Assembly: GCA_950097015.1 (NCBI GenBank)
Contig: CATNEN010000007.1
Span: 12,215,001-12,279,000, forward strand
Origin: Macrostomum hystrix
Lineage: Eukaryota > Platyhelminthes > Macrostomidae
Direction of reading: 5' to 3'
DNA: 64,000 nucleotides
The notes beneath the pieces are model-generated. The model saw only the letters and a list, made by a program, of their open reading frames with translations. It had not been told where the DNA came from and made no database searches. How positions within the stretch are numbered: position 1 is the first letter of the stretch; every line of letters begins with the position of its first letter. Made by a program: the position numbers and the translations under genes. Below are positions 11,746-24,584 of the stretch, one piece after another.

Positions 11746-14700
11746 TTAAGAAACTGTAGCCTGCCGCGTGAGGCCGCGAGCCGCCCTCACTGACGACCGC
11801 AGCCGCTCTAGCCGGTCGCCAGTCGCCGATGTTACCAAGGACGTGCGCCGTTGCTGCTGCTCGTCACCGTCGATCGCGTCCTCTTTGAACCCATCACCTT
11901 CGCCGCCCTCCTCGCTGCCGTAGAACTCTGCGCGAACAAAACCGCGCTGCAGGGCGTCGCGCAGCTGCAGCCTCCGCCGGCCGTCCCGGTAGACGCCGCG
12001 GCCGGGATCCAGGAGGCCCCGGCCGACAGCCGCCTCCGTGGCCAGCCATGCGCCGGTGGCGGGCTCCAGCGCATGCGTCACCCTGAAGGGGCGCGAGTCC
12101 CGGCGGCCCAACCTGCTTCGAGGAGGACTGACAATGTCCTCTCCATTGCGGGCGTCTTCGAGAGGTTTGGCACTGACTACAGTCGGAGCTGCGCTTCCAC
12201 CTTGGTTTCCAGCCTCCGTTCCGCTTCCACCTTGGTTTCCATCGTTCCGTCCGCTTCCGCCTTGGTTTCCATCGTTCGTTCCGCTTCCGCCTTGGTTTCC
12301 ATCGTTCGTTCCGCTTCCGCCTTGGTTTCCAGCCTCCGTTCCGCTTCCGCCCTGGTTTCCATCGTTCGTTCCGCTTCCGCCTTGGTTTCCAACCTCCGTT
12401 CCGCTTCCGCCTTGCTCGCCCCAGGCTTTGCTCGTCTCGGAAGCCACAGGGACGGCCCGAATGAGGCCTTGGTTCATGGCTTCGATGATGGTCAGCCGCT
12501 CCCCGCTGACATTGTTCACGTGGCAGCTCCGATCGGCGCTGATCAGACCGCGGCTGAGTGCGTCGCTCAGAGACACATAGGCGCAAGCCGCATGATCTGG
12601 GGTTGGAGAGGGTGAAGCTAGCAATCCATTCCACCAACAGAATAGGCTAGCAATCCATTCCACCAACAGAATAGGCTAGCAATCCATTCCACCAACAGAA
12701 TAGGCTAGCAATCCATTCCACCAACAGAATAGGCTAGCAATCCATTCCACCAAGAGAATGGATTGTGCGTAGCAATTAGTTGTGCTTTTTCAGCTAAGAA
12801 AAAGAAATTCGGAAAAAAATGCGTCTGCGACGCAGGTGCTAAGCAGTTGGGATTTACAGCCCAGTTTCCACCAGCCGCATCTCTATTTAGGGAGAACTTT
12901 AATTAAGAGGCCGATGATGCAGCAGCGGTCGCGAAGCAGACTTTGAACGGCTGGTCCACGCGCCGCTATACCGCACTGGTGGCTGTGAAACAATGGCCAA
13001 GTCGTGGCGCATTATTTATTCAGGATATTGCCTTTCCTCTTCTAGGAGGCCAGACTTTCCTAGAAATTCTCGCCAACCCAAAGTCAGATGGACACTGCGG
13101 GCACTTCAACCCCCGAAGCACATTTCTAAGGCGCTGCTCTCAAAGAAAAATGCTCTTATTCAAAAATCATTCTCCTAAATAATTGGAGAGGCCTCTTCTC
13201 ATCTGCTGCTTTTATTTTTAGAGCTCGCTTTGTCTGCTGTTGCTCCATTGTGGCTCTTTTTTGAGAACTGCTCAGTAGGAGCGCATTCTGACAGCAGGTG
13301 AAACTATTTGGGAGAGCTGAGCTTGAGCTGTTCCTCAGAAATAAATGCTAGACTGCAACAACTGTGTCAGGCTGCTACCCTGCGGCTACTCCACTGTGTC
13401 ACTGTCACTCCTCCGAGTCAGAGCCTGTCACTCCTCCGAGTCAGAGCCTGTCACTCCTCCCAGTCAGAGCCTGTCACTCCTCCCAGTCAGAGCCTGTCAC
13501 TCCTCCCAGTCAGAGCCTGTCACTCCTCCCAGTCAGAGCCTGTCACTCCTCCCAGTAAGAGCGTGTTACTCCTCCCAGTAAGAGCCTGTCACTCCTCCCA
13601 GTCAGAGCCTGTTACTCCTCCCAGTAAGAGCCTGTCACTCCTCCCAGTCAGAGCCTGTCACTCCTCCCAGTCAGGGCCTGTTACTCCTCCCAGTAAGAGC
13701 CTGTCACTCCTCCCAATCAGAGCCTGTTACTCCTCCCAGTAAGAGCCTGTCACTCCTCCCAGTAAGAGCCTGTCACTCCTCCCAGTCAGAGCCTGTCACT
13801 CCTCCCAGTCAGAGCCTGTCACTCCTCCCAGTAAGAGCGTGTTACTCCTCCCAGTAAGAGCCTGTCACTCCTCCGAGTCAGAGCCTGTCACTCCTCCGAG
13901 TCAGAGCCTGTCACTCCTCCCAGTCAGAGCCTGTTACTCCTCCCAGTAAGAGCCTGTCACTCCTCCCAGTCAGAGCCTGTTACTCCTCCCAGTAAGAGCC
14001 TGTCACTCCTCCCAGTCAGAGCGTGTTACTCCTCCCAGTCAGAGCCTGTTACTCCTCCCAGTCAGAGCCTGTTACTCCTCCCAGTAAGAGCCTGTCACTC
14101 CTCCCAGTCAGAGCCTGTTACTCCTCCCAGTAAGAGCCTGTCACTCCTCCCAGTCAGAGCCTGTTACTCCTCCCAGTAAGAGCCTGTCACTCCTCCCAGT
14201 CAGAGCCTGTTACTCCTCTCAGTCAGAGCCTGTTACTCCTCCCAGTCAGAGCCTGTTACTCCTCCCAGTCAGAGCCTGTTACTCCTCCCAGTCAGAGCCT
14301 GTCACTCCGCACTCACTGAACACTCCTGCAATGCTGTTGCGGGTCTCCTGCTCCCTGGAATGTTCGGCTCGCGATTCGGCAGCCTCGTCGTCCTCTTCAA
14401 CAGGCTCGGTGGCACTGGACTTTGGCTGCGAAGACCACAGACTGAGGGTGGATTATTGATTACAGGCAGCGTGACGCGGCAGAGATGAGGCAGCTGAAGC
14501 CACTCACCCGTCATCCTCAGGCCCCAGAAGACCAACTTCGGCAGGCAGCTGCGCAGTCGTGCTAGCCAACTCGCGCTGGAAGACCAGGTCTAAAATGGGC
14601 TCGTCTGTCGCAAAAATTACCATTAATGCCCAAACAAAATCTCCAGCCGTGCTTAGCCGTCCTTTGGCTAAATTGATGAGCACATTCCGCTTGAGCTGGC

Positions 14701-17700
14701 TCTGTCTCTCTGCCTAATCCCCACTGCTGCTGAGTGCTGCCCACGCCGCAAAACCGCCTGTTGTCACTCAGGTGAGAAACGCGCTTGTTTGCACCCAGGG
14801 CCTGAGGCTGGGGCTGCCAGGGAAAGCGGAGGCGGCGGTTGACGACAGCTTGGTGCTGGGACAGCCTGGGCAAACACGCCCGGCAGCTCCGCGAGACAAC
14901 GGCGAGTGAGGCGACTCAGGCGGGACTTTCAGGGCGAGCCGGAACAAAGGACTAAGTGGGTAAATGGGAGGGGAAGACAAACTGGGATGGGGAATTGTCG
15001 GAATTGAATGACGGCCGGAGACGAAAGTCGGCACTTCAGCAAAAACATCGAATTTCTCTCCTGTAGAGTCATCGGTGGGGAAGGGGAAAATATCGCAGGA
15101 TTACTCATACACCCTCCCACACTTCTCACAGCCTCCATCCCACTCTTCTCACAGCCTCCATCCCACACTTCTCACAGCCTCCATCCCACTCTTCTCACAG
15201 CCTCCATCCCACACTTCTCACAGCCTCCATCCCACACTTCTCACAGCCTCCATCCCACTCTTCTCACAGCCTCCATCCCACTCTTCTCACAGCCTCCATC
15301 CCACTCTTCTCACAGCCTCCATCCCCTCTGCCTCGCCCTATTTGACTATTCCCAACTGGCAGTGGGATCTCATGCCGGAGCTAGTTCCTAGTTGCGAGTA
15401 ATAATTTCTAAATTTAGAAATTTGGCTTACCGAGAGGGTAAAATATTCGAAAATAAACAGCCTTTAAAACCCTGCCTCAGAATTGCGAGTACTTCAAGCA
15501 GTCTCCAGAAACTGTTTAACCCGGAGAATCACAATTCCCTTCTAAAAATCTAAGCGATTTGCTCCCGACTCCAGCCTCCCTGAGCTGCTGATAATTGCCC
15601 ACTGCAGCAGTCAGAGCGACTGGGAGAGACTTCTAGGTGACTCCGAAGGGCGCAGCTCACCTCCGCGAGAGCCAGCAGCCTCTTGAGGACGTCCGCGTCG
15701 GCGAATAGAAAGAACTTCGACTCCGGAAACTGCGACTTGCGGCCCACGGCTGTCGGGGGGGGGGAACAGTGGGGAAGAATCAGAGCGCTGGGAATCGCGT
15801 GGGCGGCGGCTTTGGTAATGAAACCCGATCCAACACGCAGTTCAAAGCCACTGCCTGCTTGCATTTCAAATCTCAGTGAACCTGCCCGCACACAAACTGG
15901 CAACAAAATGGCTGGCAACGCTGTTTACCCATAGCTGATCCAACATGACATCCCACTACCTTCCTTCCTCATCACCTGCATCAGCAAACAAAAACTCATG
16001 CTGTGAACTTTCCCTCAAAACTTGTAAGTTTACTCCACGATTATCAGGTAACATATTACTCAGAAAGTTACCTCAGTCGACTCAGCCTATTTCCAGATGA
16101 CACGACCACCTCACACACAATTGGACAGCCAACCTCACTCCTTAGCTCGAAAACGACCACCCCACTTTTTAAACAATCACCTAAATCCTTGGAAAACTAC
16201 CTCACTCCATAGATAACAACCTCACTCCTTAGATAACCGCCTCACTCCTTAGATAACCGCCTCACTCCTTAGATAACAACCTCACTCCTTAGATAACCGC
16301 CTCACTCCTTAGATAACCGCCTCACTCCTTAGATAACCGCCTCACTCCTTAGATAACAACCTCACTCCTTAGATAACCGCCTCACTCCTTAGATAACAAC
16401 CTCACTCCTTAGATAACCGCCTCACTCCTTAGATAACCGCCTCACTCCTTAGATAACCGCCTCACTCCTTAGATAACAACCTCACTCCTTAGATAACAAC
16501 CTCACTCCTTAGATAACAACCTCACTCCTTAGATAACCGCCACACACCTTAGATAACAACCTCACTCCTTAGACAACCGCCACACTCTTTAGATAACCGC
16601 CTCACTCCTTAGATAACAACCTCACTCCTTAGATAACCGCCACACTCCTTAGATAACAACCTCACTCCATAGATAACGCCTCACTCCTTAGATAACAACC
16701 TCACTCCTTAGATAACCGCCTTACTCCTTAGATAACAACCTCACTCCTTAGATAACCGCCTCACTCCTTAGATAACCGCCTCACTCCTTAGATAACCGCC
16801 TCACTCCTTAGATAACAACCTCACTCCTTAGATAACAACCTCACTCCTTAGATAACCGCCTCACTCCTTAGATAACCGCCTCACTCCTTAGATAACAACC
16901 TCACTCCTTAGATAACAACCTCACTCCTTAGATAACAACCTCACTCCTTAGATAACCGCCACACTCCTTAGATAACAACCTCACTCCTTAGATAACAACC
17001 TCACTCCTTAGATAACCGCCTCACTCCTCGAACAAATATATACGCTCGTATATACTAAGTGTACATTCATCTCACTGCAAGGACAACTACCTTACTCTTT
17101 CGAAATCCAACTCACTCTTTAAACATCCACTCCGTAATATATTCAGTAGGGATAAGTCGCTCACCGAGCCCCCTCTGCTCAGCCAAAAGCAGCTCGAGGC
17201 TGGCCAGACGTTCCCTGGCCAGCTGAAATCCGGGATGGGCTGCCCAGCTGCTATGGAAAATCCGCTCGAGCCGTGGCCTGACATCGCTGAAATCGTCTAG
17301 TTCTTGACAGCTGAGGCAGGCAAAGAATTTTCGCTGCGAAATGGGAAGATCAGGTAACTTGCTTAAATATAGGCTTGTTGATTTTTAGTGCTTCTAGCTC
17401 AGCTACCTCGGAATTCGAGTAGCCGTCCTTGACGCCAACCACCAGCGACCAGAACGTGGCCCGCGCCAGCAGCCTGACGCAATCGGCGAATTCGGCATCC
17501 AACAGGCGGCGCAGCTCCTCTGCTGCGTCAAGGGCCGGCCGGCAGGGCGGCGGCAGCAACAGAAGCGGTGCCGGCAGCAGCAGGTCCTGGCCGCGGAGGC
17601 TGCGGGCTCGCCACAGCCAGCTGTCAGAATTGTCTAGCAGTTGCAGCTCCTCGTCAGCGAACACGGTCTCCTTCAAGTTGGAGCAGAAAAAGAGCTATAA

Positions 17701-20017
17701 ATCATTCTTCATTCACTCTACCCTCAGTGTACATTCATTCCACTGCGGGAGAGGGTCTAAAGATAATCTCTACCCCCAATGTACAATCATTCCACTGCGG
17801 GCGAAGGTCAAGAGTGAATCTCTACCCCCAATGTACAATCATTCCACTGCGGGCGAAGGTCAAGAGTGAATCTCTACCCCCGGTGTACATTCATTTCACT
17901 GGCGGAAAAAGTGGCGGAGAGAGAACGCCTAAACTAAGTTTACATTTCTTTGCAAGGGGGGTCATTGGATGGAACCTTATTATCAGCAAACTCCCAGAGA
18001 AATCTGGCGAACATCAGTAGCTCACAAATTCTTCAGGCCGGTCGGCCAGCCTGGCTGAGTAGGCCCCCAAGCAGCGGCACCACACGGCTGTGGCGCCGAG
18101 GCCTGCTTCAGCGATGGCTCCCGGCCGCCGCAGTTGGCAGGGCGAGATTTGTCTAGCCCGTTGGCACAGCTGCTCGGCTTTGAACTGCCACATGCGCAGA
18201 GCTCGGAACATGGCCTGGCCGGATGAGAGGAGGGCAGAGACTTGCACAATGAGATCTTACTTCTGTAGGCTACAGACCCTCCTGTGTAAACAGATTCTAT
18301 AGATGTGAAACTGACTTTCATGCTTATATCACCCGGACCTGCCTTAGACACTCTGGCTCATGTTGCCTTGTCTCTCACCTGCGCCTCATCAACAGTATTT
18401 TTGAATTGATCGGCCGCTGCTGCAGACATCGAGTCACTGGCCAGGCCGACCCACTTCGCTAAACGGCCTCGCGCAGCGAACAGGCCCGCCGGTGCGGCGG
18501 TCCGCAGCAGGCGGAGCTCGCGCTTAAAGGCGACGAATTCGGCTGCGTGGCGCAACTGGCAGGCGGAGCTCTCGGCCAGCGTGGCCAGCTCGCCGGCTCC
18601 AGTCCGCAACGTCGACGCGTCGAGAAACAACCCCCGACCAACGGCTTCCGGATCTTCGTCGTCTCCCTCGACTACAACCGATGGCGAAATCGATGAGAAC
18701 GAATTTGGCGAAGTGTCGCTCAAGGCGGCGGCATCGAGTAGGGCGAGCTCCGAGTGCATCGCTGCGAGCTGCGGGGACGCGGTGGTAAAAGTTTCTTCTG
18801 CCATCCAGTCCATGACCATGAGTGAGAAATCGGGGAGACACTGAGGTTCAGGGAAACACTGATTTTTAGGGCGACAGTGATTTTCAGGGCGACACTGAGG
18901 TTCAGGGAGACACTGAGGTTCAGGGAGACACTGAGGTTCAGGGAGACACTGAGGTTCAGGGAGACACTGAGGTTCAGGGCGACACTGAGGTTCAGGGTCA
19001 GGGCGACACTGAGGTTCAGGGTCAGGGCGACACTGAGGTTCAGGGAGACACTGAGGTTCAGGGCGACACTGAGGTTCAGGGAGACACTGAGTTTCAGGGT
19101 CAGGGCGACACTGAGGTTCAGGGAGACACTGAGGTTCAGGGAGGCACTGAGGTTCAGGGAGACACTGAGGTTCAGGGAGACACTGAGGTTCAGGGCGACA
19201 CTGAGGTTCAGGGAGACACTGAGGTTCAGGGAGACACTGAGGTTCAAGGAGACACTGAGGTTCAGGGAGATACTGAGGTTCAGGGAGACACTGAGGTTCA
19301 GGGAGACACTGAGGTTCAGGGAGACACTGAGGTTCAAGGAGACACTGAGGTTCAGGGAGATACTGAGGTTCAGGGAGACACTGAGGTTCAGGGAGACACT
19401 GAGGTTCAGGGCGACACTGAGGTTCAGGGAGACACTGAGGTTCAGGGAGACACTGAGGTTCAAGGAGGCACTGAGGTTCAAGGAGACACTGAGGTTCAAG
19501 GAGACACTGAGGTTCAGGGAGACACTGAGGTTCAGGGCGACACTGAGGTTCAGGGAGACACTGAGGTTCAGGGCGACACTGAGGTTCAGGGAGACACTGA
19601 GGTTCAAGGAGGCACTGAGGTTCAGGGAGACACTGAGGTTCAGGGAGACACTGAGGTTCAGGGAGACACTGAGGTTCAGGGAGACACTGAGGTTCAGGGA
19701 GACACTGAGGTTCAGGGAGACACTGAGGTTCAAGAGCGGAAGCATTTGGGGCCCAGATGTGAAAAAAGACAGTCCTATCTCTCAATCCTGCCAGGAACTC
19801 ACAGTCAGCCTCTGCGCCGCCAGCTCCACGGCGGCCATTGTGTCTGTCAGGTCCGGGTCCAGGCGTCGGTGCCCCGCCTGAGAGGCGGCGGTGTCCGCCT
19901 TCAGCTCGTCCAGCAGCGATGCCTGGCGAGGACTATTGAAGGGAAAGATTCTACGCTGCTCCATCTCTGGCTGGTAGATTTTCTGCCTGCTGCGAGTAGC
20001 TTTCTCAAACTTGGCAC
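11746..20017 (-). CDS. Plakin-like protein: helical spectrin-like region followed by plectin repeats
   Basis: Minus-strand exons supported by phase and splice sites: 19803-20017, 18379-18768, 18026-18214, 17407-17694, 17165-17333, 15661-15749, 14508-14604, 14317-14425 and 11746-12596, with the stop at 11746. The upstream exons encode Leu/Trp-containing amphipathic helices such as ELQLLDNSDSWLWRARS, as in spectrin-type bundles of a plakin domain. The last exon encodes plectin-repeat halves (VSLSDALSRGLI, LTIIEAMNQGLI, LATEAAVGRGLL, LQLRDALQRGFV), which in plectin, desmoplakin and spectraplakins bind intermediate filaments. A Gly-Ser-rich 10-residue repeat (GNQGGSGTND-like) interrupts them. Exons f (15661-15749) and h (14508-14604) do not match in phase, so at least one linking exon is missing, and the h-i junction is uncertain. 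The 5' end was not found and no actin-binding domain is present here. Confidence 0.6.
12197..12410 (-). repeat. Coding 30-bp minisatellite inside the plakin last exon
   Basis: About seven 30-bp copies encode a 10-residue Gly/Ser/Asn-rich repeat alternating GTND and GTEA variants. It links two pairs of plectin-repeat halves and keeps the frame open, so it is probably translated as a flexible, length-variable linker. Confidence 0.75.
12617..12760. repeat. 29-bp minisatellite, about 5 copies, beside a plakin acceptor
   Basis: Near-perfect copies start about 20 bases upstream (transcript sense) of the acceptor of the last plakin exon at 12596. Confidence 0.9.
12761..13394. other. Plakin intron, unique part
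   Basis: No exon was recognised between the 29-bp and 23-bp arrays. Short ORFs here lack any family resemblance. Confidence 0.45.
13395..14310. repeat. 23-bp minisatellite, about 40 copies, abutting a plakin donor
   Basis: The plus-strand unit is GAGCCTGTCACTCCTCCCAG plus TCA or TAA. The array stops within about 7 bases of the donor of exon 14317-14425 (GTGAGTGCGG on the minus strand), whose downstream bases GGAGTGACAGG match the unit, so the array seems to have grown from the start of the intron. Confidence 0.95.
15118..15322. repeat. 23-bp minisatellite, about 9 copies
   Basis: The unit reads CCTCCATCCCACACTTCTCA plus CAG. On the plus strand it resembles an acceptor and on the minus strand (plakin sense) it contains GTGAGAAG, donor-like. 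It lies in the unresolved part of the plakin gene. Confidence 0.95.
16195..17030. repeat. 20-bp minisatellite, about 42 copies, in a plakin intron
   Basis: The units CTCACTCCTTAGATAACCGC and CTCACTCCTTAGATAACAAC are interspersed irregularly, so two unit types have spread within one array. Confidence 0.95.
17717..17905. repeat. 52-bp repeat, 4 copies, in a plakin intron
   Basis: Copies start at 17717, 17769, 17821 and 17873. The outer ones are more diverged than the two inner ones. Confidence 0.9.
18840..19735. repeat. 18-bp minisatellite, about 50 copies, in a plakin intron
   Basis: The unit TTCAGGGAGACACTGAGG has AGGG/AAGG and GAGA/GCGA variants. It is open in several frames and both strands because 18 is a multiple of three. 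The plakin frame from exon 19803-20017 meets a stop before the array, so it is intronic in my model. Confidence 0.9.
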
Positions 20018-21027
20018 CTGCGCCAGTTCTGCGCAGGCCTTATACAGCCAAGATTGGCTCACTAGTCAGGCCACAAGACAGGAAGAAGCAAAACACGCTA
20101 GGCACAATTGGATCTCTGTGCTCAGTGCCACAGGGGTGGGCGGAGCAGTAAATTGGATTTATGAGCCGCGGTTGCAGCGCGGGCCAGTCCCCCCCCCCTA
20201 TTTTCGGCCGTGCTCGAGTGCTAGTTGCGTGCCCGCCAGTCATGCAAGATCTCGACTTCTTCATTTTACCGTTGAAGTGCGGCCCTCCAAGCCGACCTGG
20301 CTGGTCCTGGGGTGCAGCAGTTAATTTTCAATTTTTGCAATCAGCACTCGAGTCACCCTCCGACTTGAAACTGCTTCCAGTTTTCTGGCCGAAACTTAAG
20401 GGCTACTTGAAATGAGAAGCTCGTTGAATACGTGAAGCGGGGGACAATGAAGGACTTTGTTGCCAATAAAAGCTGACTGCTTTATTTCTCGGCACAGCCA
20501 ATTGGACATCGACGCCTGGACTTCTTTCCGGCCATAGACAGACGGTAGATGAACAGCGGGTTTTAACGGCTGCTGCAGTTTCTCTCCATGGCTGCGCAGA
20601 AGTCGTAAATTTGACTGCATAATTTTATTGGCTTCATTCAGTATGTGTCGATTCGTTCTCCGGTTGTTCTCACAGCTTGGGTGTGTCGAGCGTCAATAGA
20701 TTGAGTTGCTGGATAGAGCACAAGCTTTGGTCAGTGACAGCTTGTGCGCAACATTTTATGACTGAGTAAGCCCTTGTTTAATTGCCGCGTCTTCCTTGCT
20801 CAGGGCCTTAGCAGCCAACGAGCTGGGCCAATCAACTCGGCTTGCTCAACTCAGCTCATTATACGGCTGAGCAGTTGGGTGAAGTGTTTGAGCTAATAAT
20901 ATACGAGTAGATTTTTGACTTGCAACACTGCAGATACTTTGTGCTCACAGCATTGCGGCTAAATCAAATGCACACAAAAGTACAAGTTGGAAACTTAGCC
21001 CGGCATGTCACTGGCTCGAAAAAACTC

Positions 21028-21378
21028 CCAGCTTACTCTGCTGCCTCACAGCTTACTCTGCTGCCTCACAGCTTACTCTGCTGCCTCACAGCTTACTCTG
21101 CTGCCTCACAACTTACTCTGCTGCCTCACAGCTTACTCTGCTGCCTCACAGCTTCCAGATCTGCTGCCTCACAGCTTACTCTGCTGCCTCACAGCTTACT
21201 CTGCTGCCTCACAGCTTACTCTGCTGCCTCACAGCTTCCAGATCTGCTGCCTCACAGCTTCCAGATCTGCTGCCTCACAGCTTCCAGATCTGCTGCCTCA
21301 CAGCTTCCAGATCTGCTGCCTCACAGCTTCCAGATCTGCTGCCTCACAGCTTCCAGATCTGCTGCCTCACAGCTTCCA
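21028..21378. repeat. 20-bp minisatellite with mixed unit types
   Basis: The unit CAGCTTACTCTGCTGCCTCA is followed by a related unit with TCCAGA replacing TACT. The pyrimidine-rich unit ends CCTCACAG, acceptor-like. Confidence 0.9.
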
Positions 21379-21435
21379 GTTTTTGGAAGTACTGGAACGT
21401 TATCGGTCTGAAAACCACATGGCTCTAGAACAACA

Positions 21436-23465
21436 AGGCATGGAACCACAAGGCATGGAACCACGTACAAGGCATGGAACCACAAGGCATGGAACCACAA
21501 AGCATGGAACCACGTACAAGGCATGGAACCACAAGGCATTGAACCGCAAGGCATGGAACCGCAAGGCATGGAACCACAAGGCATGGAACCACAAGGCATG
21601 GAACCGCAAGGCATGGAACCACAATTAGGCATGGAACCGCAAGGCATGGAACCACAAGGCATGGAACCACAATTAGGCATGGAAGCACAAGGCATGGAAC
21701 CACAAGGCATGGAACCACAAGGCATGGAACCGCAAGGCATGGAACCACAAGGCATGGAACCGCAAGGCATGGAAGCACAAGGCATGGAACCGCAAGGCAT
21801 GGAACCACAAGGCATGGAACCGCAAGGCATGGAACCACAATAAGGCATGGAACCGCAAGGCATGGAACCACAAGGCATGGAACCGCAAGGCATGGAACCA
21901 CAAGGCATGGAACCACAAGGCATGGAACCGCAAGGCATGGAACCACAAGGCATGGAACCGCAAGGCATGGAAGCACAAGGCATGGAACCGCAAGGCATGG
22001 AACCACAAGGCATGAAACCACAAGGCATTGAACCGCAAATTCATGGAACCGCAAGGCATGGAACCACAAGGCATTGAACCGCAAATTCATGGAACCGCAA
22101 GGCATGGAACCACAAGGCATGGAACCACAAGGCATTGAACCGCAAGGCATGGAACCGCAAGGCATGGAACCGCAAGGCATGGAACCGCAAGGCATGGAAC
22201 CGCAAGGCATGGAACCACAAGGCATGGAACCACAAGGCATGGAACCACAAGGCATGGAACCACAAGGCATGGAACCACAAGGCATGGAACCGCAAGGCAT
22301 GGAACCACAAGGCATGGAACCACAAGGCATGGAACCGCAAGGCATGGAACCACAAGGCATGGAACCGCAAGGCATGGAACCACAAGGCATGGAACCGCAA
22401 GGCATGGAACCACAAGGCATGGAACCACAAGGCATGGAACCGCAAGGCATGGAACCACAAGGCATGAAACCACAAGGCATTGAACCGCAAATTCATGGAA
22501 CCGCAAGGCATGGAACCACAAGGCATTGAACCGCAAATTCATGGAACCGCAAGGCATGGAACCACAAGGCATGGAACCACAAGGCATTGAACCGCAAGGC
22601 ATGGAACCGCAAGGCATGGAACCACAAGGCATGGAACCGCAAGGCATGGAACCGCAAGGCATGGAACCACAAGGCATGGAACCACAAGGCATGGAACCAC
22701 AAGGCATGGAACCGCTAGGCATGGAACCGCAAGGCATGGAACCGCAAGGCATGGAACCGCAAGGCATGGAACCGCAAGGCATGGAACCGCAAGGCATGGA
22801 ACCACAAGGCATGGAACCACAAGGCATGGAACCACAAGGCATGGAACCACAAGGCATGGAACCGCAAGGCATGGAACCGCAAGGCATGGAACCACAAGGC
22901 ATGGAACCACAAGGCATGGAAGCACAAGGCATGGAACCGCAAGGCATGGAACCGCAAGGCATGGAACCACAAGGCATGGAACCGCAAGGCATGGAACCAC
23001 AAGGCATGGAACCGCAAGGCATGGAACCACAAGGCATGGAACCACAATAAATGGAACCACAAGGCATGGAAGCACAAGGCATGGAACCGCAAGGCATGGA
23101 ACCACAAGGCATGGAACCACAAGGCATGGAACCACAAGGCATGGAACCACAAGGCATGGAACCACAAGGCATGGAACCGCAAGGCATGGAACCGCAAGGC
23201 ATGGAACCACAAGGCATGGAAGCACAAGGCATGGAACTACAATGCATGGAACCACAAGGCATGGAACCGCAAGGCATGGAAGCACAAGGCATGGAAGCAC
23301 AAGGCATGGAAGCACAAGGCATGGAAGCACAATGCATGGAACCACAAGGCATGGAACCACAAGGCATGGAACCACAAGGCATGGAACCACAAGGCATCGA
23401 ACCGCAAGGCATGGAAGCACAAGGCATGGAAGCACAAGGCATGGAAGCACAAGGCATGGAACAAT
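21436..23465. repeat. 15-bp minisatellite of about 135 copies, the largest array here
   Basis: The unit GGCATGGAACCACAA (CCACAA, CCGCAA and AGCACAA variants) runs for 2 kb with rare breaks. It is open on both strands in several frames (Met-Glu-Pro-Gln-Gly one way, Met-Pro-Cys-Gly-Ser the other). A larger block of roughly 450 bp, marked by AAATTCATGGAACCG near 22037, 22083, 22488 and 22534, recurs, so a higher-order duplication has occurred. Confidence 0.95.
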
Positions 23466-24584
23466 GGAGCAATGCTATTCAATCTTCATCGCACACGCTG
23501 CGCACAAATGAAAATAGATACCTTTTTATCCTTCAATTAGTCATTGGATTTGAAGAAAAACTTGAGTTTGCAATTGCGAACGGAGATTTCGAGGCGGATA
23601 AGTCTTTCAAAAATGAATTGTAGAAAATGTAAAAAGCTACAATTTTCTGCGCATTAAACTGCCGAGATCATGTGCAGAACTAAAAATGCCTACTGTTTAA
23701 TTTAGAATTTGCATTCATCTGGGAAATCCTAGACTGAAAATTCGCTCAGAAATGACTGATTGGACACGAATCCGACAGCCTGTGCTGTTAAAGTACATTC
23801 ACCATGCTCACACATGTGTATTATGCGAGAGCCTACATGATTTCACATTCTACAGTGCTGTCTCGATGCAAATGAAGCTTAGTTTTCTGTTGCTAACCAA
23901 GCATGCAAATAATATGCAAAAGTCTTGTTAAGCTTGCATTTTAGAAGCTTGGGCAGAATTCAGTTCAGTGACGCAGGGTTAATCGCCAAACATTCTTGGG
24001 TCGAAGTACATTGCATGAAATCTAAGCCTGCCAGGCTAAATTATACTGAACACACTTTATCAAACCGCATTGAGAGAGATTGAATTCGCAGTCTCTTGGT
24101 GACTTGCTTTTGGTAGAGCGACACTGCCTGCCGACTTCTGCGAAAGAAGTGGACAAACTGCAGTTTACAGTGACAGATAGCACTGTTTTGCTAGCTTTAT
24201 GCATCTGATTTTCACCTGTTCAAGTGCAGAACTGATGCCTCTTGCCTGCACAGCACCACAGAGATCAGTCTACTATAAATCCAAATCTCCCACAGATCAG
24301 CTTCACACAAGTCCTAATCTCACATTCCCAGTAGTCACAGATCTCATCTGATCTACAAATTAGTCAAAAGCAGTTACTCAAAACGTTCAACATGCACCTG
24401 CTGATTTAGCAATTCATACAAGCAGTGAAGTCGAAGAAAAGACGAAAAACCAAAAATGTTTGCACAAAGGTGTTATTCATTACTAAGATGTTCAACCAGC
24501 TTTGAGAATATATTTACGAATCAGTGTTCACTCAATCATTAGCCGGATCATTGACCCTACGGGGTTGCGGCTGCCATCGTTCAA

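Larger units (their letters stand above)
20018..24584. other. Gene-poor spacer with two large arrays
   Basis: No gene is recognised. The 20.0-21.0 kb part may hold the plakin 5' exons or promoter. Arrays occupy 21028-23465. From 23.5 to 24.58 kb the DNA is unique and AT-rich, with no ORF of note. Confidence 0.45.

Noticed and set aside
14562-14873. Candidate missing plakin exon
   Set aside because: The frame has no helix pattern and no phase-compatible acceptor and donor, so the linking exon is left unresolved.
18358-19785. 475-codon minus-strand ORF rich in Pro-Glu-Pro-Gln-Cys
   Set aside because: Almost entirely the 18-bp array; the plakin frame from exon 19803-20017 stops before it, so only 18379-18768 is kept as exon.
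21321-23472. Long overlapping ORFs on both strands (up to 461 codons)
   Set aside because: They are translations of the 15-bp array in different frames, with no non-repetitive domain attached.
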